Origin: Alkaliphilus pronyensis
GTDB taxonomy: Bacteria; Bacillota; Clostridia; Peptostreptococcales; Natronincolaceae
NCBI RefSeq assembly: GCF_009017275.1
Contig: NZ_WBZC01000031.1
Span: 1 to 64,000, forward strand
Direction: 5' to 3'
DNA: 64,000 bases
Part shown: positions 44,444 through 53,501 of the stretch, piece after piece
How the letters are laid out: the number at the start of each line of letters is the position of its first letter
Position numbering within the stretch: position 1 is the first letter of the stretch
Notes under the pieces: generated by a model
Told to the model about the DNA's origin: nothing
Seen by the model: the letters and a program-made list of their open reading frames with translations, nothing else
Database searches by the model: none
Made by a program: the position numbers and the translations under genes

Positions 44444-44830
44444 ATTATTATTGGAATAGGTATTGATATAGTAGAAATAAAAAGAATAGAAAATGCTATG
44501 AAAAAAAATCCAAGATTTATTAATAGAATCTTAACAGATAACGAAATACAAGCTTTAAAGGAAAGTAATATGAAGCCAGAATCTGTAGCAGGTTTTTTTG
44601 CTGCTAAAGAAGCAGTAGTTAAAGCAATTGGCACTGGGTTTAGAGATATCCAGTGGCAGGATATAGAAATATATAAAGACTCCTTAGGCAAACCAATGGT
44701 ACATTTCCATAATAATGCATCAAAGCTTGCATATAGTAAAAATATAGATAATATATTAATATCAATTTCCCATAGCAGGGAAAATGCAGTTGCACAGGCA
44801 ATTGCTTTAGGATTCAATAATAAACAATAG
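44444..44830 (+). CDS. acpS: Holo-acyl-carrier-protein synthase (AcpS), probable ATT start
   Basis: AcpS transfers 4'-phosphopantetheine to apo-ACP. The family start pattern is M-I-I-G-I-G-x-D-I-V, and here the DNA reads ATT ATT ATT GGA, with no ATG, GTG or TTG at that point. A strong AGGAG (44431-44435) lies 8 bases before the first ATT at 44444. The only upstream in-frame start, GTG 44435, overlaps that site. The motif GFFAAKEAVVKA (Mg/CoA) and ISHSRENAVAQAIA are clear. A non-canonical ATT start is therefore likely. Confidence 0.85.
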   Translation: MIIGIGIDIVEIKRIENAMKKNPRFINRILTDNEIQALKESNMKPESVAGFFAAKEAVVKAIGTGFRDIQWQDIEIYKDSLGKPMVHFHNNASKLAYSKNIDNILISISHSRENAVAQAIALGFNNKQ

Positions 44831-44842
44831 GGAGGCTTTAAA

Positions 44843-45475
44843 TTGAGGCTTATAAAGGTTGCCATAATAGGAGTTCTATGTTTTTTATGTTTAACAGCCT
44901 GTAAACAGCCTACAAATGAAGAAATTTATTACAAAGCCCAGAAAAAAATAAATGCAATGGAGAGCTATAGCTGTATTGCACGTATTATTGCAAAGGGAGA
45001 AACCGGTTCAAGAGAGTATGTTATGGAGCAAATCTTCAAGTACCCAAACAAGTATAGATTAGAAATAATTATGCCAGAAGAGCTTAAAGGGAATGCAACC
45101 ATATATAATGGGAAAATGGCTTGGGTAATTGATCCATCAATTAATGAAATTTGGAGAATGAACTCCTTTGAAGGGTCTAAGGAGCAGCTACTATTTATAG
45201 GCTATTTTATGGAAAATGTGTTTAGTAATGGTTCATCTACAATATTGTCTAAAAATGAAGAAAAACAGCTTTTGACCATAGAAACAGAGCTGCCAAAAAA
45301 CAACTATTATTTCCATTCACAAAAGCTTTGGATAGATACCAGAACCCTTAAACCAGTAGAGCTTCAAATATTAGATGAAGACAAAGTCATTAAATTTAGT
45401 GTAGCCTTTGAAAATTTTCAGTATAATCCTAAGCTAGATGACAAGCTTTTTTACATACATAGTGAAGTACAATAA
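44843..45475 (+). CDS. GerS/YdcC-like LolA-fold lipoprotein
   Basis: The 210-residue protein begins with a lipoprotein signal peptide (CLTAC, Cys near residue 20) and has a LolA-like beta-fold (YRLEIIMPEELKGNATIYNG). Its place between acpS and alr is the same as ydcC in B. subtilis and matches gerS, which lies beside alr2 in C. difficile and is needed for spore-cortex hydrolysis. A role in sporulation or germination is inferred. A GGGAGG site precedes TTG 44843. Confidence 0.8.
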   Translation: MRLIKVAIIGVLCFLCLTACKQPTNEEIYYKAQKKINAMESYSCIARIIAKGETGSREYVMEQIFKYPNKYRLEIIMPEELKGNATIYNGKMAWVIDPSINEIWRMNSFEGSKEQLLFIGYFMENVFSNGSSTILSKNEEKQLLTIETELPKNNYYFHSQKLWIDTRTLKPVELQILDEDKVIKFSVAFENFQYNPKLDDKLFYIHSEVQ

Positions 45476-45506
45476 TCTATAACAAAGGATGAAAGGATGT
45501 GGGAGG

Positions 45507-46679
45507 ATGCTAACAAAGCGAGATTTAAGACCCGTTTGGGCAGAAATAAATCTTGATAACCTGAAAAACAATATTTCTGAGGTAAGAAGGGTTGTAAAAA
45601 AAGACACACTAGTTTGTGCAGTTATTAAAGCTAATGGGTACGGACATGGAGCTGTTGATATAGCAGCTACGCTTTTGAGTAATGGTGCTGATCGATTAGC
45701 TGTGGCAACCTTAACAGAGGCTATGGAACTAAGGAGAGCAGCAGTAGATGCGCCATTACTAGTTCTTGGCTATACTCCTGAAGAACAAGCCCATATAGTT
45801 ATAGAAAATAATATACTTCAGACAGTATATTCCCTTAGTCAAGCAAAGGAACTTTCTGAAGCTGCAAAAACCTTAAATAATACAGTTAAGCTACACTTAA
45901 AAATTGATACCGGTATGTCTCGATTAGGTTTTAATGTGTCTGATGAAACTATTGAGGAAATCAAAGAAATATCTATGTTATCCAATGTTGAAATTGAGGG
46001 AATTTATACTCATTTTGCTACAGCCGATGAGGAGGATAAATCCTTTACTCTTCTTCAGTTCAATAGGTTTAAAGGGTTAATTGAAAGGCTTGAAGCTATA
46101 GATATTTTCATTCCAATAAAACACGTGTCAAATAGTGCTGCAATTATAGACCTGCCAGAAATGAACCTTGATATGGTCAGGGCTGGCATTATGCTTTATG
46201 GCTTATATCCATCTAAGGAGGTTAACCATAATGCGGTTAATCTGAAGCAAGTAATGTCATTAAAGGCTAGAGTATCTCAAGTGAAAAATTTACCCCCTAA
46301 TACTGGTGTAAGCTATGGCTTAGTATATAAAACAGAGGGAGAAAGGAAAATAGCTACCCTACCTATCGGTTATGCAGATGGATTTACTAGACTCCTTACT
46401 GGGAAAGTAAAGGTCTCCATAAATGGCAAAAAGATTCCGATAGTTGGTAGAATTTGCATGGATCAATCCATGGCTGATGCTACTGGGTTAGAGGTAAAAG
46501 CAGGAGATGAAGTAATTATATTTGGTGAAGATACTAAAGTGGCACCAACAGTTGATGATTTTGCTGAAATATTAAAAACCATCAATTATGAGATAGTATG
46601 TATGGTGGGAAGAAGAGTGCCACGGGTTTACTTGGAAAATAATAAGCTTTTACACATAAGAGATAATTTGTTAGAATAA
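45507..46679 (+). CDS. alr: Alanine racemase
   Basis: It makes D-alanine for peptidoglycan; Alr can also affect spore germination. PLP-binding Lys41 is in AVIKANGYGHG, and the catalytic Tyr is in NTGVSYGLVYK. The IGYADGF and RICMDQSMAD motifs are typical of fold-type III racemases. The 390-residue length is normal. I chose ATG 45507 because AAAGGA is 9 bases upstream and residues fit the family; ATG 45489 is possible. Confidence 0.95.
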   Translation: MLTKRDLRPVWAEINLDNLKNNISEVRRVVKKDTLVCAVIKANGYGHGAVDIAATLLSNGADRLAVATLTEAMELRRAAVDAPLLVLGYTPEEQAHIVIENNILQTVYSLSQAKELSEAAKTLNNTVKLHLKIDTGMSRLGFNVSDETIEEIKEISMLSNVEIEGIYTHFATADEEDKSFTLLQFNRFKGLIERLEAIDIFIPIKHVSNSAAIIDLPEMNLDMVRAGIMLYGLYPSKEVNHNAVNLKQVMSLKARVSQVKNLPPNTGVSYGLVYKTEGERKIATLPIGYADGFTRLLTGKVKVSINGKKIPIVGRICMDQSMADATGLEVKAGDEVIIFGEDTKVAPTVDDFAEILKTINYEIVCMVGRRVPRVYLENNKLLHIRDNLLE

Positions 46680-46736
46680 TAAAGAGTACCTAAATAATAA
46701 CTTTTTATCAGTCTTTTGTATAAATTTTCTATCATA

Positions 46737-46766
46737 TTGACACACTTTAAATGAATAATATATAAT
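46737..46766 (+). promoter_or_regulatory. Sigma-A promoter before mazE
   Basis: TTGACA (46737-46742) and TATAAT (46761-46766) are 18 bases apart. mazEF can thus be made apart from alr. The -10 is followed by TGGG, as at the CBS and addB promoters. Confidence 0.65.
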
Positions 46767-46840
46767 TGGGTATATATTTTTTACTGCAATTTTATTGACT
46801 TTAATATGTATTTTTTACTCATGTTTCTAGGAGGTGCCAA

Positions 46841-47116
46841 ATGGCTGAATCAAAACGTATTATGATAAGCCTACCCGATAGCCTGCTGAAGGAGATCGAT
46901 AACATTGTTTCATCAGAAAGAACAAACAGAAGTGAATTTATCAGAAAAGCAATGAAGCTGTATCTTAGAGAAAAAAGCAAGATAGAGCTAAGGGAGAAAA
47001 TGAAAGCCGGATACCAAGAAATGGCTAATATTAATGTTTCATTGGCAGAATTGGGATTAAGCCTCGATATATCTTCTTTAGAAAACTATGAGGTAAAAAT
47101 GGCGGAGTGTGAGTAA
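46841..47116 (+). CDS. Ribbon-helix-helix antitoxin (MazE/NdoAI-like)
   Basis: The 91-residue protein has an N-terminal ribbon-helix-helix ([20 protein letters not shown], then [15 protein letters not shown]) for DNA binding and self-repression. Its C-terminal tail should wrap the toxin. The position after alr and before mazF matches ndoAI. GGAGG precedes ATG 46841. Confidence 0.92.
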   Translation: MAESKRIMISLPDSLLKEIDNIVSSERTNRSEFIRKAMKLYLREKSKIELREKMKAGYQEMANINVSLAELGLSLDISSLENYEVKMAECE

Positions 47117-47117
47117 T

Positions 47118-47468
47118 GTGAATGTTAAAAGAGGAGATATATACTATGCAGATTTAAGCCCCGTTATTGGTTCGGAACAGGGGGGTGTAAGACCTGTACT
47201 AGTAGTACAAAATGATATAGGTAATCGGTATAGTCCTACAATAATAATTGCTGCCATAACGTCACAAATAAACAAAGCAAAATTACCAACCCATATTGAA
47301 ATTATTGCCTCAGAATATGGACTTCCAAAGGACTCAGTTGTTTTACTGGAACAGATACGTACAATAGATAAAAGACGACTAGAAGAAAAGGTGGGTCACT
47401 TGAGTGAGGAGATGATGGAAAAGGTAAATGAGGCTTTATTAATAAGTTTGGGATTAATTGATTTCTAA
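47118..47468 (+). CDS. ndoA: mRNA interferase toxin MazF/NdoA
   Basis: The 116-residue endoribonuclease has the classical start [20 protein letters not shown], then [15 protein letters not shown] and the [16 protein letters not shown] strand. It cuts single-stranded RNA at short sites when not bound by the antitoxin. GTG 47118, 10 bases after GGAG, fits the family start; GTG 47109 is possible. The pair lies in an order conserved with B. subtilis. Confidence 0.94.
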   Translation: MNVKRGDIYYADLSPVIGSEQGGVRPVLVVQNDIGNRYSPTIIIAAITSQINKAKLPTHIEIIASEYGLPKDSVVLLEQIRTIDKRRLEEKVGHLSEEMMEKVNEALLISLGLIDF

Positions 47469-47473
47469 GGAAG

Positions 47474-47503
47474 AAGGCTTAAGTATAACTTAGGTCTTTT
47501 TAT
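47474..47503 (+). terminator. Terminator after mazF
   Basis: AAGGCTTAAGT pairs with ACTTAGGTCTT around ATA, followed by TTTATT. Confidence 0.8.
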
Positions 47504-47543
47504 TATGTTTCACTTTAACATTTTAAAATGTATTTTTATGGTG

Positions 47544-47572
47544 TTCACTTTTGATATTTTTAAGTATATAAT
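47544..47572 (+). promoter_or_regulatory. Promoter of the polysaccharide cluster
   Basis: TTCACT (47544-47549) and TATAAT (47567-47572) are 17 bases apart, 65 bases before the first DUF4330 gene. Confidence 0.55.
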
Positions 47573-47636
47573 AAAGAGGTTAGAAACCATTAAAATAAAC
47601 AAAGAAATTTAACTGTTAGTAGAAGGAGCGATATAT

Positions 47637-48128
47637 ATGAAGCTATTTGATAAGGAAGGCAGATTGTTTGGTAAAATAAGCTGGATTGACTTAATGGTAT
47701 TATTTGCTGTTGCTACAATGGCTATATTCTTAATATATCAAGGATATATGTCTTCTGAGTTGAAGGAAAATGCTGGACAAGAGCAAAACGTTACGGTAAC
47801 TGTGTTTTTACCACAACTAACCTCCTTTCAGGTTGAGGCTTTAGAAAAAGGGGCAGGTAGACTTCAACGTACAGGTAGAAATGCAAATATTGAAGTTTTA
47901 GATATAGAGGTTGAAGCAGCAAAGGAGCCAGTAGAAACAGGGGAAGGCTCTATTGTGTTAGCCAGTATTCCAGATAAATTTGATGCAAAGGTTAAAGTGA
48001 CTGGAGTAGGTGAGGTTATGACCGACAGAATAACAATAGGAACCATCGAAATAAAAGTAGGTACAGACTTAAGGCTATTAACCAAATATTTTGAAGGCGT
48101 TGGTGTGGTTTTTAGTATAGAAGAATAG
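47637..48128 (+). CDS. DUF4330-domain membrane-anchored protein, copy 1
   Basis: The 163-residue protein opens with the DUF4330 motif KLFDKEGRLFGKISWIDLMV and one membrane segment, followed by an extracytoplasmic beta-domain. A paralogue with the same start lies at 54629 in the same cluster. DUF4330 proteins are found in clostridial cell-wall polysaccharide loci; the activity is unknown. An AAGGAGCG site precedes ATG 47637. Confidence 0.88.
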   Translation: MKLFDKEGRLFGKISWIDLMVLFAVATMAIFLIYQGYMSSELKENAGQEQNVTVTVFLPQLTSFQVEALEKGAGRLQRTGRNANIEVLDIEVEAAKEPVETGEGSIVLASIPDKFDAKVKVTGVGEVMTDRITIGTIEIKVGTDLRLLTKYFEGVGVVFSIEE

Positions 48129-48145
48129 CGAAGGGAGAAGCAATT

Positions 48146-49747
48146 ATGGAGAATAGTATAATTATTAAATCCTTTGCAATAATATATGGCATTTTTACCG
48201 ACAGCATTGCCTTTAAAAGCATGATGAGATTAAGGGATTTTATTGGAGTAGCCATAAAAAATAGTGTATTCTATTGGCTTTTAATAAAGGATTATAAATT
48301 TTATGAGGCATGGCGAGGTAGTCTATTGGGTACTGGTTTTTACAAGTCAATAACATTTCTTTGGCTATATATAAAAAGAGTAACTAACACAATAAAAAAA
48401 TCAGCACCATATAGTTGGAGCTATAGAATTTTTTGTATTCCCTATGAAGTAATAAGTAAATCATTACTTAGGAGCTATAGTATTCTAGCCTTGTCGGTGC
48501 TGCTGACAGTATTATCAACAAATCAAGTGCTACAGTTATTGGGGCTGGCTTATATTATATACAGCTCTCTCTTCCAAATAGAGAGGGGTATATATACTAT
48601 AGCCTTTATTATTCCCTTCACCAGTTCAACCAATTTGATTTTACTAGCATTAGGGCTTTTTGTTAGCTTTGTCTTTAACAATATAAAGGTTAAATCCCTA
48701 AAGATAGAGCCTTTTTTTCTACTGTTTTTTGCATTTCTTTTAATTTCCGTAGCTACCTCTCCATTTAAGGTTAATAGTCTAATGACTTTAATATTATATG
48801 GAAGTGGAATTATTTTTGGCTATATAATAATTTATACTTTAAACAATAGACAAAAGCTATTAAGCTTTTTAAAGGCAAATGTGTGGGCTGCTGTACTACA
48901 AAGCTTTTATGCTATTTTGCAATATAGATTTGGAATAACCATGGGGGGTACATGGGTGGACTTAGAGGAATTTGGTGAAATTACAACAAGGGCTATGGGA
49001 ACCCTGGGAAATCCTAATGTACTTGCTAAATATTTAGTTATTACTATTATGATGGGTATAATTATTATGCTGACGGAGGAAAAGTTAGTAAATAAAATTG
49101 GATATGGGCTACTGAACCTAGTAATTGCCACAGGTTTAATTCTATCCCTATCAAGGGGAGGCTGGTTAGCATTTATTTTTGCTGTAATAGTAATGGCAAT
49201 TTTAATAGACAAGAGATTAATTTTTTTAATGGCTGTTTTAGGTGTAGGAGTGTTATTTATCTCCCCAGACTTAATAATGAGGAGATTAGGCTCTATAACT
49301 AATCTACAGGACACATCAAATGCCTACAGGATATCTATTTGGATAGGGACACTAGATTTGATTAAAAGCAATTGGCTAAAGGGTACAGGACTAGGGCTTC
49401 CTGCCTTCTCCAATATGTATCAGTACTTTGTTTATGGAAGTGCTTTAGCTGTACATTCCCACAATCTGGTTTTACAGATTGCTGCAGAGCTTGGAATACC
49501 CGGTTTTATTTCCTTTATGGTTATGCTGCTGGCATTAATAAAATGGGCAATACTATCGGCTGTAAAGATGCTTAATAGCAAAAGCAGATTCATAGTATTT
49601 GGTCTACTGGCAGCAATAGCAGGTCATATGCTACATGGCTTTGTAGATTATGTCTGGTATGATCCAAGAATATTGTTTTCCTTTTGGATGCTTTTGGGTG
49701 CAACAATATGTAGTGTGGTTCTAGGACAGGAGGCTAGACATGGTTAA
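48146..49747 (+). CDS. O-antigen ligase/polymerase-like membrane protein
   Basis: This 533-residue protein has about twelve spans. The Wzy_C-type segment is at roughly residues 390-440 (YRISIWIGTLDLIKSNWLKG and VHSHNLVLQIAAELGIPG), with the conserved HN pair that marks this family. In a Gram-positive it would polymerise or ligate cell-wall polysaccharide. GAAGGGAG precedes ATG 48146. The end overlaps the next glycosyltransferase gene by 8 bases. Confidence 0.87.
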   Translation: MENSIIIKSFAIIYGIFTDSIAFKSMMRLRDFIGVAIKNSVFYWLLIKDYKFYEAWRGSLLGTGFYKSITFLWLYIKRVTNTIKKSAPYSWSYRIFCIPYEVISKSLLRSYSILALSVLLTVLSTNQVLQLLGLAYIIYSSLFQIERGIYTIAFIIPFTSSTNLILLALGLFVSFVFNNIKVKSLKIEPFFLLFFAFLLISVATSPFKVNSLMTLILYGSGIIFGYIIIYTLNNRQKLLSFLKANVWAAVLQSFYAILQYRFGITMGGTWVDLEEFGEITTRAMGTLGNPNVLAKYLVITIMMGIIIMLTEEKLVNKIGYGLLNLVIATGLILSLSRGGWLAFIFAVIVMAILIDKRLIFLMAVLGVGVLFISPDLIMRRLGSITNLQDTSNAYRISIWIGTLDLIKSNWLKGTGLGLPAFSNMYQYFVYGSALAVHSHNLVLQIAAELGIPGFISFMVMLLALIKWAILSAVKMLNSKSRFIVFGLLAAIAGHMLHGFVDYVWYDPRILFSFWMLLGATICSVVLGQEARHG

Positions 49748-50816
49748 GGTAATTCACGTTATTTCTGATCATAACTTTGGTGGTGCAGGACAATATCTCA
49801 TGAGTATTTTGAAACACTATAATAGACAAGAGTTCGATCTTCAGGTCATTTGTCATGGAAAGGGTCAGCTGTATCATAAGCTGATTGAAGAAGGTAACAT
49901 CAAGGTTCACTTAGCCTCTGAAACTATTGGCCCTAAAAGCTTTGATCCAAAGCTATTTGTTAAAATTACTAAAATATTAAAGGCAGAAAGTCCACAAATA
50001 CTTCATGCCCATGCAAGCTTAGCAGGAAGATTAGCTGCGAAATTTCTTGGCATTAAAGTAGTTATGACAAAGCATTGGAAGCAAAAACCAGGTAATAATT
50101 ATTTTGTAAAGCTAATGACGAGGCAGCTTACTGAAAAAATAATTGCAATATCTAATGCAGTAGCTAAATCACTGATAAATGCGGGGGTACCAGAAAAATA
50201 TATAGAGGTAATACACAATGGCATTGATATTGAAAGCTTTCAAAGTTTACCAGAGACAAGCTTAAAGAAGCAGCTTAATATAAACACCTCCATAGTCATT
50301 GGTATGACAGCAAGACTTGAAGCTGAAAAGGATCATAAAACCTTTTTAAAGGCGGCAAAAATAGTATTAGACCATACAAATGATGTAACCTTTATAATTG
50401 CAGGCAAAGGCTCAAAGGAGATGGAGCTAAAAAAGCTAAGTCAGGAGCTTAAAATAAGTGAAAATGTTATATTTACTGGTTTTGTGAATAATATAAAGGA
50501 ACTAATAAATATTTTAGATATTTCAGTGTTAACCTCTGTAAATGAGGCATTTGGTTTAGTGCTGGCAGAGGGAATGATACTGGAAAAGCCAATAATCGCA
50601 ACTAGCTTAGACAGTATTCAAGAGGTGGTTGGAGAGGCAGGCTTGTTTTTTAAAGCAGGTGATGAAGAGGAATTAGCAAAGCATATGCTTGAGCTAATAA
50701 TGAATGAGGAATTAAGAAGAGATTTAGGTAAACAAGGAAAAAAAAGAGTTCTTAAGCTGTTTGACTCAAGGATAATGGTTAAAAGGCTAGAAGAAACCTA
50801 CAGAAATATCCTATAG
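49740..50816 (+). CDS. GT4-family glycosyltransferase
   Basis: The 358-residue GT-B enzyme has an N-terminal glycine-rich start (VISDHNFGGAGQYLMSIL), a donor-site IPNGID-like IEVIHNGIDIESF, and the EX7E motif in NEAFGLVLAEGMI. It transfers a nucleotide-activated sugar to a cell-wall polymer precursor in the cytoplasm. GGAGG lies before ATG 49740 in the end of the ligase gene. Confidence 0.9.
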   Translation: MVKVIHVISDHNFGGAGQYLMSILKHYNRQEFDLQVICHGKGQLYHKLIEEGNIKVHLASETIGPKSFDPKLFVKITKILKAESPQILHAHASLAGRLAAKFLGIKVVMTKHWKQKPGNNYFVKLMTRQLTEKIIAISNAVAKSLINAGVPEKYIEVIHNGIDIESFQSLPETSLKKQLNINTSIVIGMTARLEAEKDHKTFLKAAKIVLDHTNDVTFIIAGKGSKEMELKKLSQELKISENVIFTGFVNNIKELINILDISVLTSVNEAFGLVLAEGMILEKPIIATSLDSIQEVVGEAGLFFKAGDEEELAKHMLELIMNEELRRDLGKQGKKRVLKLFDSRIMVKRLEETYRNIL

Positions 50817-50832
50817 AAATAGAGGTAGAGTA

Positions 50833-51888
50833 ATGGCATTAATAAGAGAGTATAAACCAGGTGATGAGGCTAAAATACTAAAGCTATTTAACGATATATT
50901 TAAAATGGACAGAAGTATGGAGCATTGGCTATGGAAGTTTAGAGATAACCCCTTCAATACTTCAACTATTGCACTAGCAGAAGAAGCAGATGAAATTATT
51001 GGACAATGCACCCTATTGCCATCAGCAATGAAAATTGGAGAAGATAATATTACAGGGGGGCAATCAATTGATGCTATGATCCATAAGGATTATAGACGGC
51101 AGGGATATTATGAAAAGCTTTCTCTTTATTCCTATGAGTTGGGAGAGAAAAAGAGTATTAAATTTAGATATAGCTTCCCTAGCCCTTCAACCCTTGAGGG
51201 TATCTTAAAAAAGCTAGGTGGTACACTAGTATGTAAAATACCTGTATATGTTAAGGTTATTAATGCCAATGGCTTTGTTGCTATATTTATAAAAAATAAA
51301 ACCTTGGCAAAGCTGTTCTCACAGCCAATAAATACTTTGCTGAGAATAATAAAAAAAAGCAAATTAAAAACAGATTACAAATATAAAATTAATGAAGTAA
51401 ATGACTTCGATAAAGGCTTTAATGAGCTATGGTTAAGCTTTAAGGATAGGTTTAAAAATTTAACAGTACGTGACAGCCAGTATCTTAATTGGCGAATATG
51501 TAGTCATCCAGACATTAATTACAGGGTTTTTAAAGCTACAGATGAAAAGCTAATGGGTTATATAGTCTTAAAGCTTGAAGAGAAAAGGGTAAGGGGTAAA
51601 TATCCAATGAAGGTGGGTACTATAGTTGATTTGATAGCTTTAAACAGCACAGCTACAGAGGAGTTAATAAGTAAGGCTGTAGAGTTTTTTCAAGAAAACA
51701 AGGTGGATTATGGTGCTGCGTGGGGCTTAGAGCATATGCAGCAAACACCTATATTAAAAAAAGCAGGTTTCATTAAGACTAAAGGAAGTATACCCTTTGC
51801 TGTTAAAGGCTTTGATAATAGCCTAGATGAACTATTATACAATAAAAGCAACTGGTACCTTATGCCAATAGAAACAGATACCTATTAA
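50833..51888 (+). CDS. GNAT-family acetyltransferase
   Basis: The 351-residue protein has the N-terminal GNAT fold with the acetyl-CoA-type motif HKDYRRQGYYEKLSLYSYEL (about residues 79-98) and a second, weaker domain. It probably acetylates an amino sugar or a lipid-linked glycan in this cluster. AGAGGTAGAG precedes ATG 50833. Confidence 0.82.
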   Translation: MALIREYKPGDEAKILKLFNDIFKMDRSMEHWLWKFRDNPFNTSTIALAEEADEIIGQCTLLPSAMKIGEDNITGGQSIDAMIHKDYRRQGYYEKLSLYSYELGEKKSIKFRYSFPSPSTLEGILKKLGGTLVCKIPVYVKVINANGFVAIFIKNKTLAKLFSQPINTLLRIIKKSKLKTDYKYKINEVNDFDKGFNELWLSFKDRFKNLTVRDSQYLNWRICSHPDINYRVFKATDEKLMGYIVLKLEEKRVRGKYPMKVGTIVDLIALNSTATEELISKAVEFFQENKVDYGAAWGLEHMQQTPILKKAGFIKTKGSIPFAVKGFDNSLDELLYNKSNWYLMPIETDTY

Positions 51889-51902
51889 AGGAATGAAAAG
51901 AT

Positions 51903-52835
51903 ATGGTAAAAGATATAATTAAAGCAATAGTAAAATATCCCATAGCTGTAGTTAATTATGCTATATTATGGAATTACTATAGGTGGAGTGAAAGGAATAA
52001 TAACTCTATTGAAAACATGCAGGAGGGTAAAAGGGAAAGGGTTTTAGTAATTGCCCCCCATGTAGATGACGAAACTATAGGTCTTGGGGGAACACTGCTT
52101 AAACATGTTGAAGATAATAGCTCTATCCATTGTGTATATATAACAGATGGAAGTGGTAGTAATACAGAGCTGCCTAAAGAGGAAATTACAAAGGCTAGGC
52201 AGCAGGAGGCTAAAAAAATTCAGGAGCTTATAGGCATTAATGAATTATATTTTATGAATGAGGTGGATGGTAGTATACAACCATCAGAAAGCTTACAAAA
52301 GCGTATTTATAGCATTGTAGATAAGGTGAAGCCAGATGTTATTTATACACCCTTTCTAATTGATGCCCACAGTGACCATGTAGAAACAACCGTTAATATA
52401 ATTAAGGTGCTAAAGCAATGGAACCCTAGCTTTGATAATATATACATGTATGAGATAAACTGTCCTATAATACCTAAACTAGTAAATGTTGCTATGGTAC
52501 TAGATGAAAAGACCTTTAATAGAAAAATTAAGCTATTAGATGTCTTTAAGACTCAAGAGTCTATGGAGTTTGACGGCTTCATATCCCTTAATCGAAGGAA
52601 GGGACTACTTGTAAAGGGTAAAGCCGCAGCAGTAGAGGTTTTTGTTAAAGTAAACCTACAGCAAATAGAAGAAATATATGAAATACTTAAGCTTGAAGGC
52701 TTTTCATACCACCAGTTTAGGCAGCTAAGCAACAGGTATAACCTTTTATTAGGCTTCATTCAAGGCTATGGTAAAAAAGCTTTATATACCAATAAAATAC
52801 AAGCAGTATTAAATAGAAGCCATAGCTCCAGGTAG
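51903..52835 (+). CDS. PIG-L family deacetylase
   Basis: The 310-residue protein has the zinc-site motif APHVDDETIGLGGTLL (about residues 52-67) and the later HxxH in DAHSDHVETT. PIG-L enzymes remove N-acetyl groups from sugars. Beside an acetyltransferase and glycosyltransferases, it likely adjusts acetylation of the cell-wall polymer or its precursor. AAAGGAATG lies upstream of ATG 51903. Confidence 0.9.
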   Translation: MVKDIIKAIVKYPIAVVNYAILWNYYRWSERNNNSIENMQEGKRERVLVIAPHVDDETIGLGGTLLKHVEDNSSIHCVYITDGSGSNTELPKEEITKARQQEAKKIQELIGINELYFMNEVDGSIQPSESLQKRIYSIVDKVKPDVIYTPFLIDAHSDHVETTVNIIKVLKQWNPSFDNIYMYEINCPIIPKLVNVAMVLDEKTFNRKIKLLDVFKTQESMEFDGFISLNRRKGLLVKGKAAAVEVFVKVNLQQIEEIYEILKLEGFSYHQFRQLSNRYNLLLGFIQGYGKKALYTNKIQAVLNRSHSSR

Positions 52836-52916
52836 TTCTTTAATTATTGGAAATAGTGTAGTATAATAAGAAGGACACAGATGCTATTTGAGCTGAGATA
52901 ACAAGGAGGAGTACAT

Positions 52917-53402
52917 ATGTTGAATACTCAAAGAAAAAGGATATTAACCTCACTTTTAGTTGTAGGATTTTTACTTTTCGTTGCACAGTTCGTATATGCT
53001 AATCAAGGGGAGCCTGGTTCTACAGAAGATCCTTTAGTAACACAATCATATGTTGAGCAAAGAATAGAGCAGTTCAAATACTATGTAGACCAAAAGCTTG
53101 CTAATAATGAAACAGGTCAACCAAGTGAGGCGGCAAGTACCTTTAAAGTTGTTGAGTTGAAAAACGGTGAAAGGCTTATTACTGGTGGGGGAACAGAGCT
53201 AATATTAAGAAGTGGCAAAGCAAAGGCTATTGTAAGTGAGCTAGGCGGATTGTCTAATGTTACAGAAGGATATGATATAGGCAAAGATCAATCTATACCA
53301 ACTAACCACCTGTTGATAATCCCTAGAGATGACGGAAGAGGGGTAATTGCTACAACAGATGCTATATTGATGGTTAAGGGAGCCTATACTATTCAGCAAT
53401 AG
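52917..53402 (+). CDS. Hypothetical secreted protein
   Basis: The 161-residue protein has an N-terminal signal peptide (ILTSLLVVGFLLFVAQFVYA) with a likely cleavage after AxA-type residues. A short coiled segment follows (VEQRIEQFKYYVDQKLAN), then a beta-type domain (LITGGGTELILRSGKAKAIV). I know no family for it. It has a TATAAT at 52862-52867 upstream and its own terminator, so it is a separate unit among the glycan genes. AAGGAGGAG precedes ATG 52917. Confidence 0.75.
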   Translation: MLNTQRKRILTSLLVVGFLLFVAQFVYANQGEPGSTEDPLVTQSYVEQRIEQFKYYVDQKLANNETGQPSEAASTFKVVELKNGERLITGGGTELILRSGKAKAIVSELGGLSNVTEGYDIGKDQSIPTNHLLIIPRDDGRGVIATTDAILMVKGAYTIQQ

Positions 53403-53426
53403 ACTTAGCTACTCTATAACCTATAG

Positions 53427-53459
53427 GACTTCCTCCAAATTGAATGGAAGTCTTTTTTT
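53427..53459 (+). terminator. Terminator after the secreted-protein gene
   Basis: GACTTCC (53427-53433) pairs with GGAAGTC (53446-53452), followed by seven T's. Confidence 0.9.
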
Positions 53460-53501
53460 CGATAAACTGTTATTATTTAAATATCGAAGGAGCGTTAATA
53501 T

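Noticed and set aside
44173-44865. 230-codon minus-strand frame across acpS
   Set aside because: It overlaps two genes with clear family motifs, and its hydrophobic product is an artefact of antisense Lys/Glu-rich coding.
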